Shown: piece by piece, positions 25,575-34,539 of the stretch
How positions within the stretch are numbered: the first letter of the stretch is position 1
Layout: every line of letters begins with the position of its first letter
Assembly: GCF_037450285.1 (NCBI RefSeq)
Contig: NZ_JAQISN010000001.1
Location: 930,001 to 994,000 of the forward strand
Direction of reading: 5' to 3'
DNA: 64,000 bases
Source: Erwinia sp. SLM-02
GTDB taxonomy: Bacteria > Pseudomonadota > Gammaproteobacteria > Enterobacterales > Enterobacteriaceae
Position numbers and translations under genes: made by a program
Notes under the pieces: model-generated
Databases searched by the model: none
What the model was told of the DNA's origin: nothing
What the model saw: the letters and a program-made list of their open reading frames with translations, nothing else

Positions 25575-25669
25575 GTTTAATCTGGCGTAAATGATATTTT
25601 GATGGAAATGAACGGTCGGATTTCATCAATATTATTTTTTTGATTACTAATGCGGTTTGTCCGCAAAGA

Positions 25670-25865
25670 CCTTTAGCCTCTAAACGTTATCGTTTATCCT
25701 GTCGCCTCGCTTGAACAGGGAGTCACCGCAGTTTTCCTGGAAAAAGAGAAAGCACGGCAAGCCAGCCGGTTTCAAAATAACGCCGGTGGCTTATTACGAT
25801 GGCACGTTATTTTAATACATGTCAGGCGGAATGAAATCGACGAAGTGATGGATAACCTGCTCTGA
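25670..25865 (+). pseudogene. C-terminal coding remnant upstream of the flippase
   Basis: An open frame without a start codon, following a TAG, encodes a coding-like stretch ending NEIDEVMDNLL at a TGA (25863-25865). I do not recognise the family. Together with the SDR stump it suggests that the left edge of the A/T-rich region has been rearranged. The rest of the 25203-25895 gap shows only a GCGG/CCGC hairpin near 25653. Confidence 0.25.
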
Positions 25866-25869
25866 TTAA

Positions 25870-25894
25870 CAGGCCATCTATGGGCTGGTTTTTT
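25870..25894 (+). terminator. Possible terminator immediately before the flippase gene
   Basis: CAGGCCA and TGGGCTG form a seven-base stem with one mismatch around TCTA, followed by GTTTTTT. The last T is one base before the ATG of the flippase. It would fit the end of the gene remnant just upstream, or attenuation of the flippase. Confidence 0.4.
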
Positions 25895-25895
25895 C

Positions 25896-27242
25896 ATGAA
25901 AAAATGGTTTGCTGATGGTGCTTTTCGTACCATTATCCGGAACAGCATCTATTTAGGATCCGGAAATGTTGTGAGTGCTTTATTAGGATTGCTTGCGCTT
26001 TCGTGCGCAGGTAGAGGAATGTCGCCGGAGATGTTTGGCGTTCTTATCGTTATCCAGTCCTATACGAAAGCGGTCAGTGATTTTGCAAAGTTTCAGACAT
26101 GGCAGTTTATCGTCCAGTTTGGCATGCCGGCGTTGGTCAGTAAAAATTTACAGCGTTTTCGCGATGTGATTTCATTCTCATTCGGTCTTGATATTACCAG
26201 CGGTGCGCTGGCAATGGTCGCAGGCATGCTATTACTCCCGTGGCTTTCTGATATCATCGGGCTGGATGCGGAAAATTTCAAACTCGCTCTGCTCTACTGC
26301 ACGCTCATTCCATTTATGGCGTCGTCAACGCCAACAGGCATACTCCGAACGCTGGACCGCTTCGATCTGATCGCCGTTCAGCAGGCAATTAAACCCTTCC
26401 TGATCGCCATTGGCAGTCTTATTTCTTATTTCTGTCACCTGGGTTTTCCCGGTTTTATTGTCACCTGGTTTTTCTCTAATCTGTTCGCGGGCGTTCTATT
26501 CTGGTGGTTTTCCGCACGGGAATTGCGACGCAACGATTTTCATCATGCTCTGCGCCCCGGCTTTTTCAAACCCGCACGCCGCCTGGCGGGGGCATGGAAT
26601 TTTGTATGGACAACCAATCTTTCGCATTCTATCTGGTCGGCGCGTAACTCATGCAGCACGGTTTTAGTTGGGATTATTTTGGGGCCGGTAGCCGCAGGGC
26701 TGTTTAAAATCGCGATGACCGTTTTTGATGCGGCAGGTACACCGGCCAGCCTGCTGTCAAAAAGTTTTTATCCGGAAATTATGCGGCTGGACCCGTGCAC
26801 TAAACGCCCCTGGATACTGGGGCTGAGGTCGGCCATGTTAGCCGGAGGCATCGGCATACTGGCAGCTCTGGTGGTGATGGTGGCGGGTAAACCATTAATC
26901 TCCGTCGTTTTTGGATTGAAATACATTCAGGCATACGATCTTATCCAGGTGATGCTGGGCGCGGTGGTGATCTCTATGATGGGATTCCCGCAGGAATCAT
27001 TATTATTGATGGCGGGGAAGCAACGCCTCTACCTGGTGATGCAGACATTCGCTTCTGCAAGTTACATTATTCTGTTAATCGTATTACCTCACTTCTTCGG
27101 TGTCATTGGGGCCGCCTATGCCTACTTCGGCGGGCAGTGTTGTGACGTCCTGTTCTCGTTAATACCGACCTTACGGGCCTATTGCCACCGTGGTTTGCTT
27201 TCTTTAAATACTTCTGCTGAGACTGGAAAACATGAGCCGTAA
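25896..27242 (+). CDS. Oligosaccharide flippase-type (Wzx/MOP) membrane protein
   Basis: The 448-residue protein has about 12 hydrophobic segments and the pattern of polysaccharide-export flippases: an N-terminal amphipathic stretch (RTIIRNSIYLGSGNVVSALLGLLAL), GRGMSPEMFGVLIVIQSY, and LGPVAAGLFKIAMTVFDAAGTPASLLSKSFYPEI in the middle. These proteins move lipid-linked sugars across the inner membrane. No glycosyltransferase gene is adjacent, which is unusual, and the substrate is unknown. Its end overlaps the next gene by 11 bases, so they are probably coupled. A glycosylated sphingolipid is a possible cargo, but this is speculation from position. Confidence 0.75.
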   Translation: MKKWFADGAFRTIIRNSIYLGSGNVVSALLGLLALSCAGRGMSPEMFGVLIVIQSYTKAVSDFAKFQTWQFIVQFGMPALVSKNLQRFRDVISFSFGLDITSGALAMVAGMLLLPWLSDIIGLDAENFKLALLYCTLIPFMASSTPTGILRTLDRFDLIAVQQAIKPFLIAIGSLISYFCHLGFPGFIVTWFFSNLFAGVLFWWFSARELRRNDFHHALRPGFFKPARRLAGAWNFVWTTNLSHSIWSARNSCSTVLVGIILGPVAAGLFKIAMTVFDAAGTPASLLSKSFYPEIMRLDPCTKRPWILGLRSAMLAGGIGILAALVVMVAGKPLISVVFGLKYIQAYDLIQVMLGAVVISMMGFPQESLLLMAGKQRLYLVMQTFASASYIILLIVLPHFFGVIGAAYAYFGGQCCDVLFSLIPTLRAYCHRGLLSLNTSAETGKHEP

Positions 27243-28065
27243 AAAATGGAAAAAATTTCCGCCCGAAACCATTGAGCGTCTTTTCGCTGCTGTCGAGGAA
27301 GATGACAAGATAGGAACATCTTCAGTGCTTCCTGAGCGTATCAGGCTGCAATATTCTGCGGATAATGTTTATCACTGTTATTCATTATGCCTGCAGTTTT
27401 GGCTGGAGGGTGTTAACCGTGTAGCGCTGCTGCAGCTGGTTAAGAAAGTTATGCAGGGGGGAATACTGAATGATGACGAGAGAATGCAGTACAAATATAT
27501 CCGGGCGCGTTATAAACATTTGCGATTTGCCCAGCGTCTTTACACTAAAAAGCATGAGGCCGGGCTGTTTTTTCGTCAGACTACCGTATTGCTGGGGCAT
27601 TTTCAGGATGCGTTTCGCAATCAGAACAAAAAAAATATTAACCTCTACGGTCGGCTGTTAAAGGTTTATTTTAGCCCGCCCGTATGGGTACGGGTTCACT
27701 CCTCTTTGCGGCATGCCGTACTGGATGACGAACAGGGATTTGAACGTTACCGACAGCAGCAGATAAAAAGGCTGAAAAATATGATTATTAACCCCGAATT
27801 AACAGGAAAGGAATTCCATACGGTGCGAAAAATAATCAGTCAGCAGGTGTCGTACTATGACACGCTGAGATCGCTGAACCCTGATAATCTTGATGCCCGT
27901 CAGCTTTCCGGGTTTCTGTCCAATATCAATGGATTAATGGGTGATCGCCATGATGAAATGGTTGCCGATAAATTATCCGGCCGCAGATCCTACAGTGAGT
28001 CAAGCCTGATGGCGAACAACATTCGCCAGCCGATTGAATTATTTCTGACGCGTTATCCGCTTTAG
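27232..28065 (+). CDS. CHAD-like hypothetical protein
   Basis: A 277-residue basic, helical protein without signal peptide or membrane segment. The C-terminal half reads EFHTVRKIISQQVSYYDTLRSL and then FLSNINGLMGDRHDEMV, resembling the CHAD-domain pattern HxxRKxxxxxxY...LxxLxGxxxD, a helical fold that binds polyphosphate through basic residues. The match is loose and I am unsure. It overlaps the flippase gene by 11 bases, so the two probably act together. Nothing else in the window suggests polyphosphate metabolism. Confidence 0.5.
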   Translation: MSRKKWKKFPPETIERLFAAVEEDDKIGTSSVLPERIRLQYSADNVYHCYSLCLQFWLEGVNRVALLQLVKKVMQGGILNDDERMQYKYIRARYKHLRFAQRLYTKKHEAGLFFRQTTVLLGHFQDAFRNQNKKNINLYGRLLKVYFSPPVWVRVHSSLRHAVLDDEQGFERYRQQQIKRLKNMIINPELTGKEFHTVRKIISQQVSYYDTLRSLNPDNLDARQLSGFLSNINGLMGDRHDEMVADKLSGRRSYSESSLMANNIRQPIELFLTRYPL

Positions 28066-28108
28066 GTGAAAAATCTGCCGGTGATGACCGCGCTGACAAG
28101 GAAGGAAG

Positions 28109-28675
28109 ATGCGAATCAATTTCTCCGCTGTATTGTTATTTATTCTGCTCCCCGGGCTGGCATCGGCGCACAATTTCATCAAGGGAGAGAGGATGATCCC
28201 GATTGAAATACAGGATCGCGGTGAGTTAGTGCTTGAGGGTGATGACATTCACTACAGAAGCTGGAACACCTCCCGGCTGGCGGGGAAAATTCGCATTGTG
28301 CAGTATATTGCCGGCCGTCGGTCAGCAAAAAAGAAAAATTCAGTGATGATCAAAGCTATAAAAGCCGCGAAGTTTCCTGAAGACCGGTTCCAGCCCACCA
28401 CGATAATCAATACAGATGATGAGTTCCCCGGAACGGGGCTGTTTGTTGTCAGTAAAGTGGAGAAAAATCAGCGGCATTATCCCTGGGCCCAGTTTATTAT
28501 TGACAGTGATGGCCTGGGGCGCAAAGCCTGGAACCTGGAAGAGAACAGCTCTACGATTGTGGTGCTGGATCGCGAGGGAAGGGTTCAGTGGGCAAAGGAT
28601 GGGGCGCTGACGCCTGAGCAGGTCGTTCAGGTCATTAGCCTGTTAAAGCAGCTACTCGATATGGATAAATCCTGA
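28109..28675 (+). CDS. ytfJ: YtfJ-family periplasmic protein
   Basis: The 188 residues follow E. coli YtfJ throughout: signal peptide (LLFILLPGLASAH), GERMIPIEIQDRGELVL, WNTSRLAGKIRIVQYIAGRRSAKKKN, TTIINTDDEFPGTGLFV, YPWAQFIIDSDGLG and DREGRVQWAKDGALTPEQV. The family has a thioredoxin-like fold but no catalytic cysteines; its function is unknown. AAGGAAG lies just before the ATG. The 43-base gap to the upstream gene allows one transcript with the flippase and CHAD-like genes. It converges on the ceramide operon, 31 bases from the spt stop. Confidence 0.87.
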   Translation: MRINFSAVLLFILLPGLASAHNFIKGERMIPIEIQDRGELVLEGDDIHYRSWNTSRLAGKIRIVQYIAGRRSAKKKNSVMIKAIKAAKFPEDRFQPTTIINTDDEFPGTGLFVVSKVEKNQRHYPWAQFIIDSDGLGRKAWNLEENSSTIVVLDREGRVQWAKDGALTPEQVVQVISLLKQLLDMDKS

Positions 28676-28706
28676 CCGTCGCCCCATCCTTTGCGGCATT
28701 ACGCGT

Positions 28707-29879
28707 TCAATCCTTCAGGGCGGTGAACGCCTCTATAATCGTGTCGATCTGGGCTTCACTGTGTGCGGCATTAACGCTGCAGCGGAGTAGCGTGATCCCT
28801 GACGGCGCAGCCGGGGGCAGGACGAGATTGACATACACGCCCCTGTCGATCAGTTCACGCCAGTAACGAAGCCCCTCCTCTTTCGAGCCAATCACCACCG
28901 GCACTACCGGGCTGATATGCGCGCCAAGGGTGTAGCCGAGTTTTTCCAGGCCCTGATAGAGTCTGGCAGCGTTACTCCACAGTTTTTCACGCAGTACGGG
29001 CTGCTGAGCAATGATGCGCAAAGAGGCCCGCACAGAGGCGATGCAGGAGGGCGAAGGGGACGCGGTAAAAATGTAGGGGCGGCTGCTGTAGCGAAGAACC
29101 TCCATGGCCTCAGATCCGACGGCAAAACCGCCGATTGAGGCCAGGCTTTTGCTGAACGTGCCCAGCACGATATCCACATCCTGTTCAACGCCGAGTTCCT
29201 GTGCAAGACCCCGACCGCTCGACCCCATCACACCAAAGGAATGCGCCTCGTCCACCAGCAGATAGCCGCCGTAGCGCTTTTTGATATCGGCAATCTCAAC
29301 CAGCGGGGCCACGTCACCCAGCATGCTGTAGATCCCCTCGACGATGATAATGGCGTCTTTTGCACGCTCCCTGAGGCGGATCATGCGCCGTTCCAGATCC
29401 CCGGCATCATTGTGACGGAAACGAATAATCTGCGCGCCGCCAAGCACGCAGGCGTCATAAATACTGGCGTGGCAGTCCTCGTCTATCAGCACCACGGCAG
29501 TCGGGTCCGCCAGCGTACTGATGACGCCTAAATTCGCGGTATAGCCGGTAGAGAAAACGATAGCGGTGGGGCGGTCGAAGAATTCGGCCAGTTCGTGCTC
29601 CAGAGCCAGATGGGAGCCGTAACTGCCGTTCGCCATCCGCGAGCCGGTCGTGCCGGTTCCCTGATGCGCCAGCGCCGCCTGACCCACGGCAATGGCCTCG
29701 GCATTAAACGTTAAGCCAAGATAATTATTCGTTCCTGCCAGGATAATATTCCGATCGCCAATTCGGCCCTCCGTGGCGGAATAGACTTCATCAATGCAGG
29801 TCCCAAAGGGGTTAAGGCCGGATGTCTGAAACTGTTCTCGTTGGTTAGCGAGGCGGGCAAATTTATCATACAGACCCAT
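28707..29879 (-). CDS. spt: Serine palmitoyltransferase-like alpha-oxoamine synthase
   Basis: This PLP enzyme would condense L-serine with an activated fatty acid to 3-ketosphinganine, the first step of sphingolipid synthesis. The 390 residues fit soluble bacterial SPT. Landmarks: TNNYLGLT, TGTTGSRMANGSYGSHLALE, the PLP-stacking His in LIDEDCHAS (about 137), VDEAHSFGVMG (Asp 210, His 213) and the Schiff-base Lys in GTFSKSLASIGG (244). KBL and BioF share this fold, but the adjacent acp, reductase and acyl-AMP ligase point to SPT. Its start overlaps the acp stop by 14 bases. It is the last gene of the minus operon. Confidence 0.85.
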   Translation of the reverse strand: MGLYDKFARLANQREQFQTSGLNPFGTCIDEVYSATEGRIGDRNIILAGTNNYLGLTFNAEAIAVGQAALAHQGTGTTGSRMANGSYGSHLALEHELAEFFDRPTAIVFSTGYTANLGVISTLADPTAVVLIDEDCHASIYDACVLGGAQIIRFRHNDAGDLERRMIRLRERAKDAIIIVEGIYSMLGDVAPLVEIADIKKRYGGYLLVDEAHSFGVMGSSGRGLAQELGVEQDVDIVLGTFSKSLASIGGFAVGSEAMEVLRYSSRPYIFTASPSPSCIASVRASLRIIAQQPVLREKLWSNAARLYQGLEKLGYTLGAHISPVVPVVIGSKEEGLRYWRELIDRGVYVNLVLPPAAPSGITLLRCSVNAAHSEAQIDTIIEAFTALKD

Positions 29880-30126
29880 GAGTGCTCTCCAGATATGAGA
29901 ATAAGGTTTCCAGAAGTTGTTCAGGTGTTCTGACGTTGAGCAAGATATTCATTGGAATGGAGATATCGAGTTTATCTTCCAGCATCATTAACAGATTCAT
30001 CACCTGAACGGATTCCAGGCCGAGATCGTTAACGAGGTCGCTGTCTTTCATTATTTCAACATCTTTGGGTGCCATTCCTCTTATGCATTCAAGGATATAG
30101 TCCATTAGAACTTCGCGATCGCACAT
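29866..30126 (-). CDS. Dedicated acyl carrier protein of the sphingolipid operon
   Basis: An 86-residue acidic four-helix protein with the phosphopantetheine attachment motif DLGLESVQVM (Ser about 39, in place of the usual DSL), followed by the helix LLMMLEDKLDISIP. It is separate from the fatty-acid-synthesis ACP, which is encoded elsewhere with fabF/fabD. In bacterial ceramide loci such an ACP carries the acyl group to serine palmitoyltransferase. It lies 31 bases after the reductase gene and overlaps spt by 14 bases. Confidence 0.85.
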   Translation of the reverse strand: MCDREVLMDYILECIRGMAPKDVEIMKDSDLVNDLGLESVQVMNLLMMLEDKLDISIPMNILLNVRTPEQLLETLFSYLESTHGSV

Positions 30127-30157
30127 AGAAATTTTTTAATACCTTTAAACTGTAAAA

Positions 30158-31072
30158 TTAAAAGAGTCCTTCACGCAGAGCGCGCTCTAAACTCACCTCC
30201 GGCTTCCAGTCCAGGCATTCATACGCCCGCGCATTGCTTGCCGACCAGTCCCGATGGGTTAATTCACGAATTTTACTGTGGGTTAGCATGGGATCTTTAC
30301 CGACAAAACGATGAGTGAGCGTGCTGAAGCCGGCAGCCAGCTTTAGCAGCGGTAAGGGAATGCTGATTAAATTAACGGGTTTCCCGCGGATAGCGGAACC
30401 CAGTTCCTGAAGGCGTTGCCAGCTGTATCCTCCTTTTATACCGTCACAAAGCTCAACGGGACCTGCCTCTGCCCCCGGCTGCATTACCCACTGGCAGACG
30501 GCCTCCGACAAATCACTGACGTGCAGAAATGACAGACGGGATGCCGGGTCGCCGAGGCAGGGGAGGAACCCGCGCAGCAGCCAGGTGAAGACCGGCCTGA
30601 GTTCTTTATCACCCGGCCCGTAAACCGCCGTGGGGCGAAAAATACCGAGTGATACCGGGGAGGACATTGCGGCCAGCTTCTGCTCGGCGACATGCTTTGA
30701 GTTAGCATACCAGGAGAGCTGCGGTGAGCGTGCGGCCAGCGACGAGATAAACAGAAACCGCCGACAGCTGCCGCTCTCCTGTGCGGCCTGCATCAGGCGG
30801 ACGCTCCCTGAGACGTTACAGCTGATAAAGGTGTCTTCATCAGCGCCTCTCACCTGCCCGGCACAGTGGATAATGCACTCAGCGCCCCGTACCAGCTCGT
30901 CAAGGGCGCGACGATCTTCCAGCGCACCCGCTACCCAGACTAAATGATCTGTCGCACTCGTTCTCGGCTTACGGGTTAAAGCCCGAACGCGGAAACCCTG
31001 TCTCAGCAACTTCTCAACAATGTGTTTGCCGATAAACCCCGTTACGCCGGTAACGGCTATCGTGCTTCTCAT
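30158..31072 (-). CDS. Extended-SDR NAD(P)-dependent reductase, CerR-like
   Basis: A 304-residue epimerase/dehydratase-fold protein with cofactor loop VTGVTGFIGKHIV (residues 7-19), IIHCAGQV, catalytic Ser near FISSLAA (about 110) and Tyr122/Lys126 in WYANSKHVAEQK, then GIFRPTAVYGPGDKE. In Caulobacter an enzyme of this family (CerR) reduces the keto group of 3-ketoceramide after N-acylation. Its place between the acyl-AMP ligase (four-base ATGA overlap) and acp supports that role here. The alternative, a nucleotide-sugar epimerase, is unlikely without sugar genes. Confidence 0.8.
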   Translation of the reverse strand: MRSTIAVTGVTGFIGKHIVEKLLRQGFRVRALTRKPRTSATDHLVWVAGALEDRRALDELVRGAECIIHCAGQVRGADEDTFISCNVSGSVRLMQAAQESGSCRRFLFISSLAARSPQLSWYANSKHVAEQKLAAMSSPVSLGIFRPTAVYGPGDKELRPVFTWLLRGFLPCLGDPASRLSFLHVSDLSEAVCQWVMQPGAEAGPVELCDGIKGGYSWQRLQELGSAIRGKPVNLISIPLPLLKLAAGFSTLTHRFVGKDPMLTHSKIRELTHRDWSASNARAYECLDWKPEVSLERALREGLF

Positions 31073-32814
31073 TGCGCATAGCCTGCCAGCTGCATCGGCA
31101 GACCCATGGCCTCATTGAGGTAGCGTTTCCTGGCTTCAGCGCGGGCGGGTTTTCCCGAGGAGGTTCGGGGAATGCTGTGCGGCGGAAGCAGCTTAACCTC
31201 CACCGTAACGCCAAACTCACTCTGAATACGTGACGTCAGCGTATGGATAATGTGATTGCGGCGTTCCTCTGAGTTAACGCGGCACTGGATTTGCAAAATA
31301 ATTTTACCGCCCTCATCGTGATCGTTAGAAGTGACGAAGGCAATGGCATCACCCGTTCGTATTTCCGGTACGGATTCGGCAACATATTCAATATCCTGCG
31401 GCCAGATATTGCGGCCCCGAATAATAATGAGGTCGTTTTTACGGCCGGTGACGTACAGCTCGCCGTCCAGCAGGTAGCCCAGGTCGCCGGTATCCATCCT
31501 GCCAAGCGTTTCAATTTGAGAGTGGGAGGCGGCATCCCTGAAGTAGCCACTCATCAGGCTCGGCCCGGAGATCCAGATATGACCAATTTCACGATCGGCC
31601 AGAATCTTCCCTGACTCGCTGCGGATTTCAACGCGGTGCCCGGGAAGCGCCCTGCCGCAGTTAACAAAGGTCACCTGCGGGTGGGCGCTGTTGGTTGGCT
31701 TAACGGCTTTACCCTGGTATTCCAGGATGTCGCGATCGACGGTATCGATCATACGGTCGTAGTCGTTATCAAAAAAGCTGACGGCAAGCGTATTTTCAGC
31801 CAGGCCGTAGCACGGCATCAGCGCGTTGCGATTGAACTGAATCTTGCTGAAGCATTCCGCGAAACGCTTTAACAGCTCTCCTGAGATCGGTTCTGCACCC
31901 ACCCCGGCCACGCGCCAGCAGGACAAATCTAGTTCGGCAATTTCTTTCTCATTACAGCGGCGCAGGCATATTTCGTAGCCGAAAGGAGGGGATACGGAAA
32001 CCGTGCCGCGATTTTTGTTGATAAGCTTTAACCACTGCATAGGGCGCATGGCGAAATCCTGCGTACGCAGATAATCTACCGACAGCTGGGTCGCCACCGG
32101 CGTCAGCAGGAAACCTACCAGGCCCATGTCATGATAGAAAGGCAGCCAGGATACACAGCGGTCGCCGGCCTGTAATTTAATTCCATTCAGGCTGATAGCC
32201 TGCAGGTTGGCCATAGCAGAACGCTGAGTGATAATGACTCCGCGCGGGAAGCGCGTGCTGCCGGAAGTATACTGCAGATAGGAAATATCCTGAGGTAACG
32301 GCGCCTTCAGCGACACCTCTCTTTCTGGCAGTGCGTCAATTTCCGCATGGGTCAGGATCCGCAGAGGCGTGCCTTCACTGTGTACAGGTTTAACTAACGG
32401 CAGCCATTCATCACTGGTGATAATTGCGGCGGGCTGGCAGCTTTTCAGCAGCCCCTGAAGTTTGTCGATATAGCTCGCACTCTGGCCTACCCCCATCGGG
32501 ATAGCCAGCGGTACCGCAACCAGCCCGGCATACTGACAGGCAAAAAAGGCTTCCACGAAACCTACGCTCGTTTCAGCGATAAGCGCGACACGATCTCCTT
32601 TTTTCAAGTCCAATGATAACAGTCGACGTGCGCTCTGCATCGCACGCTGGCGCAGTTGGCGATATTCCAGCGACGCGATGAGCTGATTACGTCGATCGTA
32701 GAAATTCATTCCTGTACGTCCCTGTGCCGCATAGTCTAAAGCTTCAACAAGAGAAGAAAAGTCTGCATAGCGCATAGGAAGAGAATGCGTAGAGCTTGTT
32801 TCGTGCATATACAA
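31069..32814 (-). CDS. Fatty acyl-AMP ligase / acyl-ACP synthetase
   Basis: An ANL-superfamily adenylating enzyme of 581 residues. The P-loop YTSGSTRFPRGV is at about 182-193, followed by WLPFYHDMGLVGFLLTPV, typical of fatty acyl-AMP ligases rather than CoA ligases, and MPCYGLAENTLAV. The catalytic Lys in IPRTSSGKPARAEARKRY is present. It would activate a fatty acid and load it on the adjacent ACP for serine palmitoyltransferase. It is the first gene of the minus operon; its promoter must lie in the A/T-rich gap shared with the ceramide-synthase-like gene. Confidence 0.85.
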   Translation of the reverse strand: MYMHETSSTHSLPMRYADFSSLVEALDYAAQGRTGMNFYDRRNQLIASLEYRQLRQRAMQSARRLLSLDLKKGDRVALIAETSVGFVEAFFACQYAGLVAVPLAIPMGVGQSASYIDKLQGLLKSCQPAAIITSDEWLPLVKPVHSEGTPLRILTHAEIDALPEREVSLKAPLPQDISYLQYTSGSTRFPRGVIITQRSAMANLQAISLNGIKLQAGDRCVSWLPFYHDMGLVGFLLTPVATQLSVDYLRTQDFAMRPMQWLKLINKNRGTVSVSPPFGYEICLRRCNEKEIAELDLSCWRVAGVGAEPISGELLKRFAECFSKIQFNRNALMPCYGLAENTLAVSFFDNDYDRMIDTVDRDILEYQGKAVKPTNSAHPQVTFVNCGRALPGHRVEIRSESGKILADREIGHIWISGPSLMSGYFRDAASHSQIETLGRMDTGDLGYLLDGELYVTGRKNDLIIIRGRNIWPQDIEYVAESVPEIRTGDAIAFVTSNDHDEGGKIILQIQCRVNSEERRNHIIHTLTSRIQSEFGVTVEVKLLPPHSIPRTSSGKPARAEARKRYLNEAMGLPMQLAGYAQ

Positions 32815-33388
32815 CCCATTTATAGATTAAAATATCTGGCAATAGAAGTGATGACTATTTGAAGGTTTTTATTTGCGTAACATTTCTTAAAACGCATTTT
32901 TATCTCAAAAAGCGGCCTTTAATTACTCAGTTGCTGAATGATTACAGTTTTTTCCAGAGCACCCTACGAGAATCGATTAAAAAGAAGCATGTCAGATGTG
33001 TTTATTTGATTCTACCCCGGCATTAAAATACTGCGATGGCTGTCCTTTTAAAACCCTCATACCTGGAAAAATCAGATGTGAAGTTGAATCTAGCATTAAG
33101 TGTTAAAGCTTTCCCGGGCACGCTGGGAGGAAAAGTCACGCAAATCAAAATGCGTGCTTATTTATTAAATATCAGGGATAACAGCATAATATGCCTAACG
33201 TAAAAAACACGTTGTTAGGTTAGATAAAAACGTAAAAATACGATATTTTCCTTTTATCAAAACCGATACCGTCCGTCCCGGGTATAGCCAGCGGGTTGAA
33301 AAAGGTAAGGCTCACAATAGCCTGCAGATTGAGTTATTATGGCAGATTGATTGTGATATTTTGTAATTTATTAGTATTAATGGTATGT
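32815..33388. promoter_or_regulatory. A/T-rich divergent control region of the ceramide locus
   Basis: About 570 bases without a credible gene separate the two arms of the locus and must contain both promoters. Visible structure includes CCTAACG and CGTTgTTAGG arms at about 33193-33219 as a possible operator. The base composition is markedly lower in G+C than the flanking housekeeping regions. I see no LexA, Fur or CRP match. Confidence 0.5.
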
Positions 33389-34513
33389 ATGATTCACATC
33401 GAAAAAGTCATCACTAAACGTCAGCTTAAATCCTTTATCGCCTTCCCCAACTCACTTTTCCAAAACGATCCCGCCTGGATCCCCCCTTTACATATTGAAA
33501 GGTTAGAGCATTTTTCTGCTAAAAATCCGGCGGCGGAGCACATTGAATGGCAGGCGTGGGTAGCCCTAAGGGAAGGCTTAATCGTTGGCAGGATTTCGGC
33601 ACAGACCGATACTCTGCATCGTGAGCTGCATGGCGACGATACGGGGCACTTCGGTACGATAGATGCCGTTGACGACCCGCAGGTCTTTAGCCTGCTGTTT
33701 TCAGCCGCTGAAAACTGGCTGGCGTCTAAAGGTGCCAGGAAAATTACCGGACCGTTCAGCCTGAATATCAATCAGGAAAGCGGCCTGCTGATCGACGGTT
33801 TCGACACTCCACCGAGCGCTATGATGACGCACGGTAAGCCTTATTATTCCGCCAGAGTGGAGCAGCAGGGGTATACGCAGGGCATCGACCTGCTGGCCTA
33901 CTGGATGCGTCTGGCCGAACTGCATTTCCCACCGGGCCTCGCTAAACTTATGGCTCACGCGCGTCAAAAGGTGTCAATCCGCTGCCTTAACCGTAAAAAG
34001 TTCGGCGAGGAAATGCAGCTTTTGCGCCAGATTTTTAACTCGGCCTGGCAAAAAAACTGGGGGTTTGTTCCCTTCACCGAGCGAGAGTTTGCCGTGATGG
34101 GCAACCAGCTTAAGTTCCTGGTCCCCGACGATATGATCTTTATTGCCGAGATGGATTCCGTTCCCGTCGCGTTCATTATCGGACTGCCTAATATTAACGA
34201 GGCCACGGCCGATCTGAACGGGCGACTGTTCCCCACCGGCTGGGCGAAGCTGCTCTGGCGACTTAAGGTCAGCGGTGTGCGAACGGCTCGAGTCCCGCTA
34301 ATGGGCGTGAAGCTGGAACATCAGTTCAGCCGTATCGGGCCGGTTATCGCGCTGTTGCTGATCGAAGCGCTCCATGCGGCATTTGGGAAGTGGAAGATTG
34401 AAGCGTTAGAAATGTCGTGGATTCTGGAGTCGAATTCCGGAATGAGAAATATTCTGGAAAAAATTGGCGCGATTCCCTATAAGCGTTATCGATTATATGA
34501 AAAAGAACTGTAA
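33389..34513 (+). CDS. Bacterial ceramide synthase-like GNAT-fold acyltransferase
   Basis: A 374-residue protein (from ATG 33389) with family features FPNSLFQNDPAWIPPL, VGRISAQTD, GHFGTIDAVDDPQVF, ITGPFSLNINQESGLLIDGF, TPPSAMMTHGKPYY and a C-terminal GNAT-like half with SWILESNSGMRNILEKIGA. This matches the uncharacterised GNAT group that includes the Caulobacter enzyme shown to N-acylate the sphingoid base. It would join a second acyl chain to 3-ketosphinganine. A longer frame from a TTG at 33296 adds a hydrophobic segment but lacks support; homologues begin near MIHIEKV. No strong ribosome-binding site is seen. It is divergent from the acyl-AMP ligase operon and 26 bases before dgkA. Confidence 0.78.
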   Translation: MIHIEKVITKRQLKSFIAFPNSLFQNDPAWIPPLHIERLEHFSAKNPAAEHIEWQAWVALREGLIVGRISAQTDTLHRELHGDDTGHFGTIDAVDDPQVFSLLFSAAENWLASKGARKITGPFSLNINQESGLLIDGFDTPPSAMMTHGKPYYSARVEQQGYTQGIDLLAYWMRLAELHFPPGLAKLMAHARQKVSIRCLNRKKFGEEMQLLRQIFNSAWQKNWGFVPFTEREFAVMGNQLKFLVPDDMIFIAEMDSVPVAFIIGLPNINEATADLNGRLFPTGWAKLLWRLKVSGVRTARVPLMGVKLEHQFSRIGPVIALLLIEALHAAFGKWKIEALEMSWILESNSGMRNILEKIGAIPYKRYRLYEKEL

Positions 34514-34539
34514 TACCATCTGGAGCGAATAAGACATTG

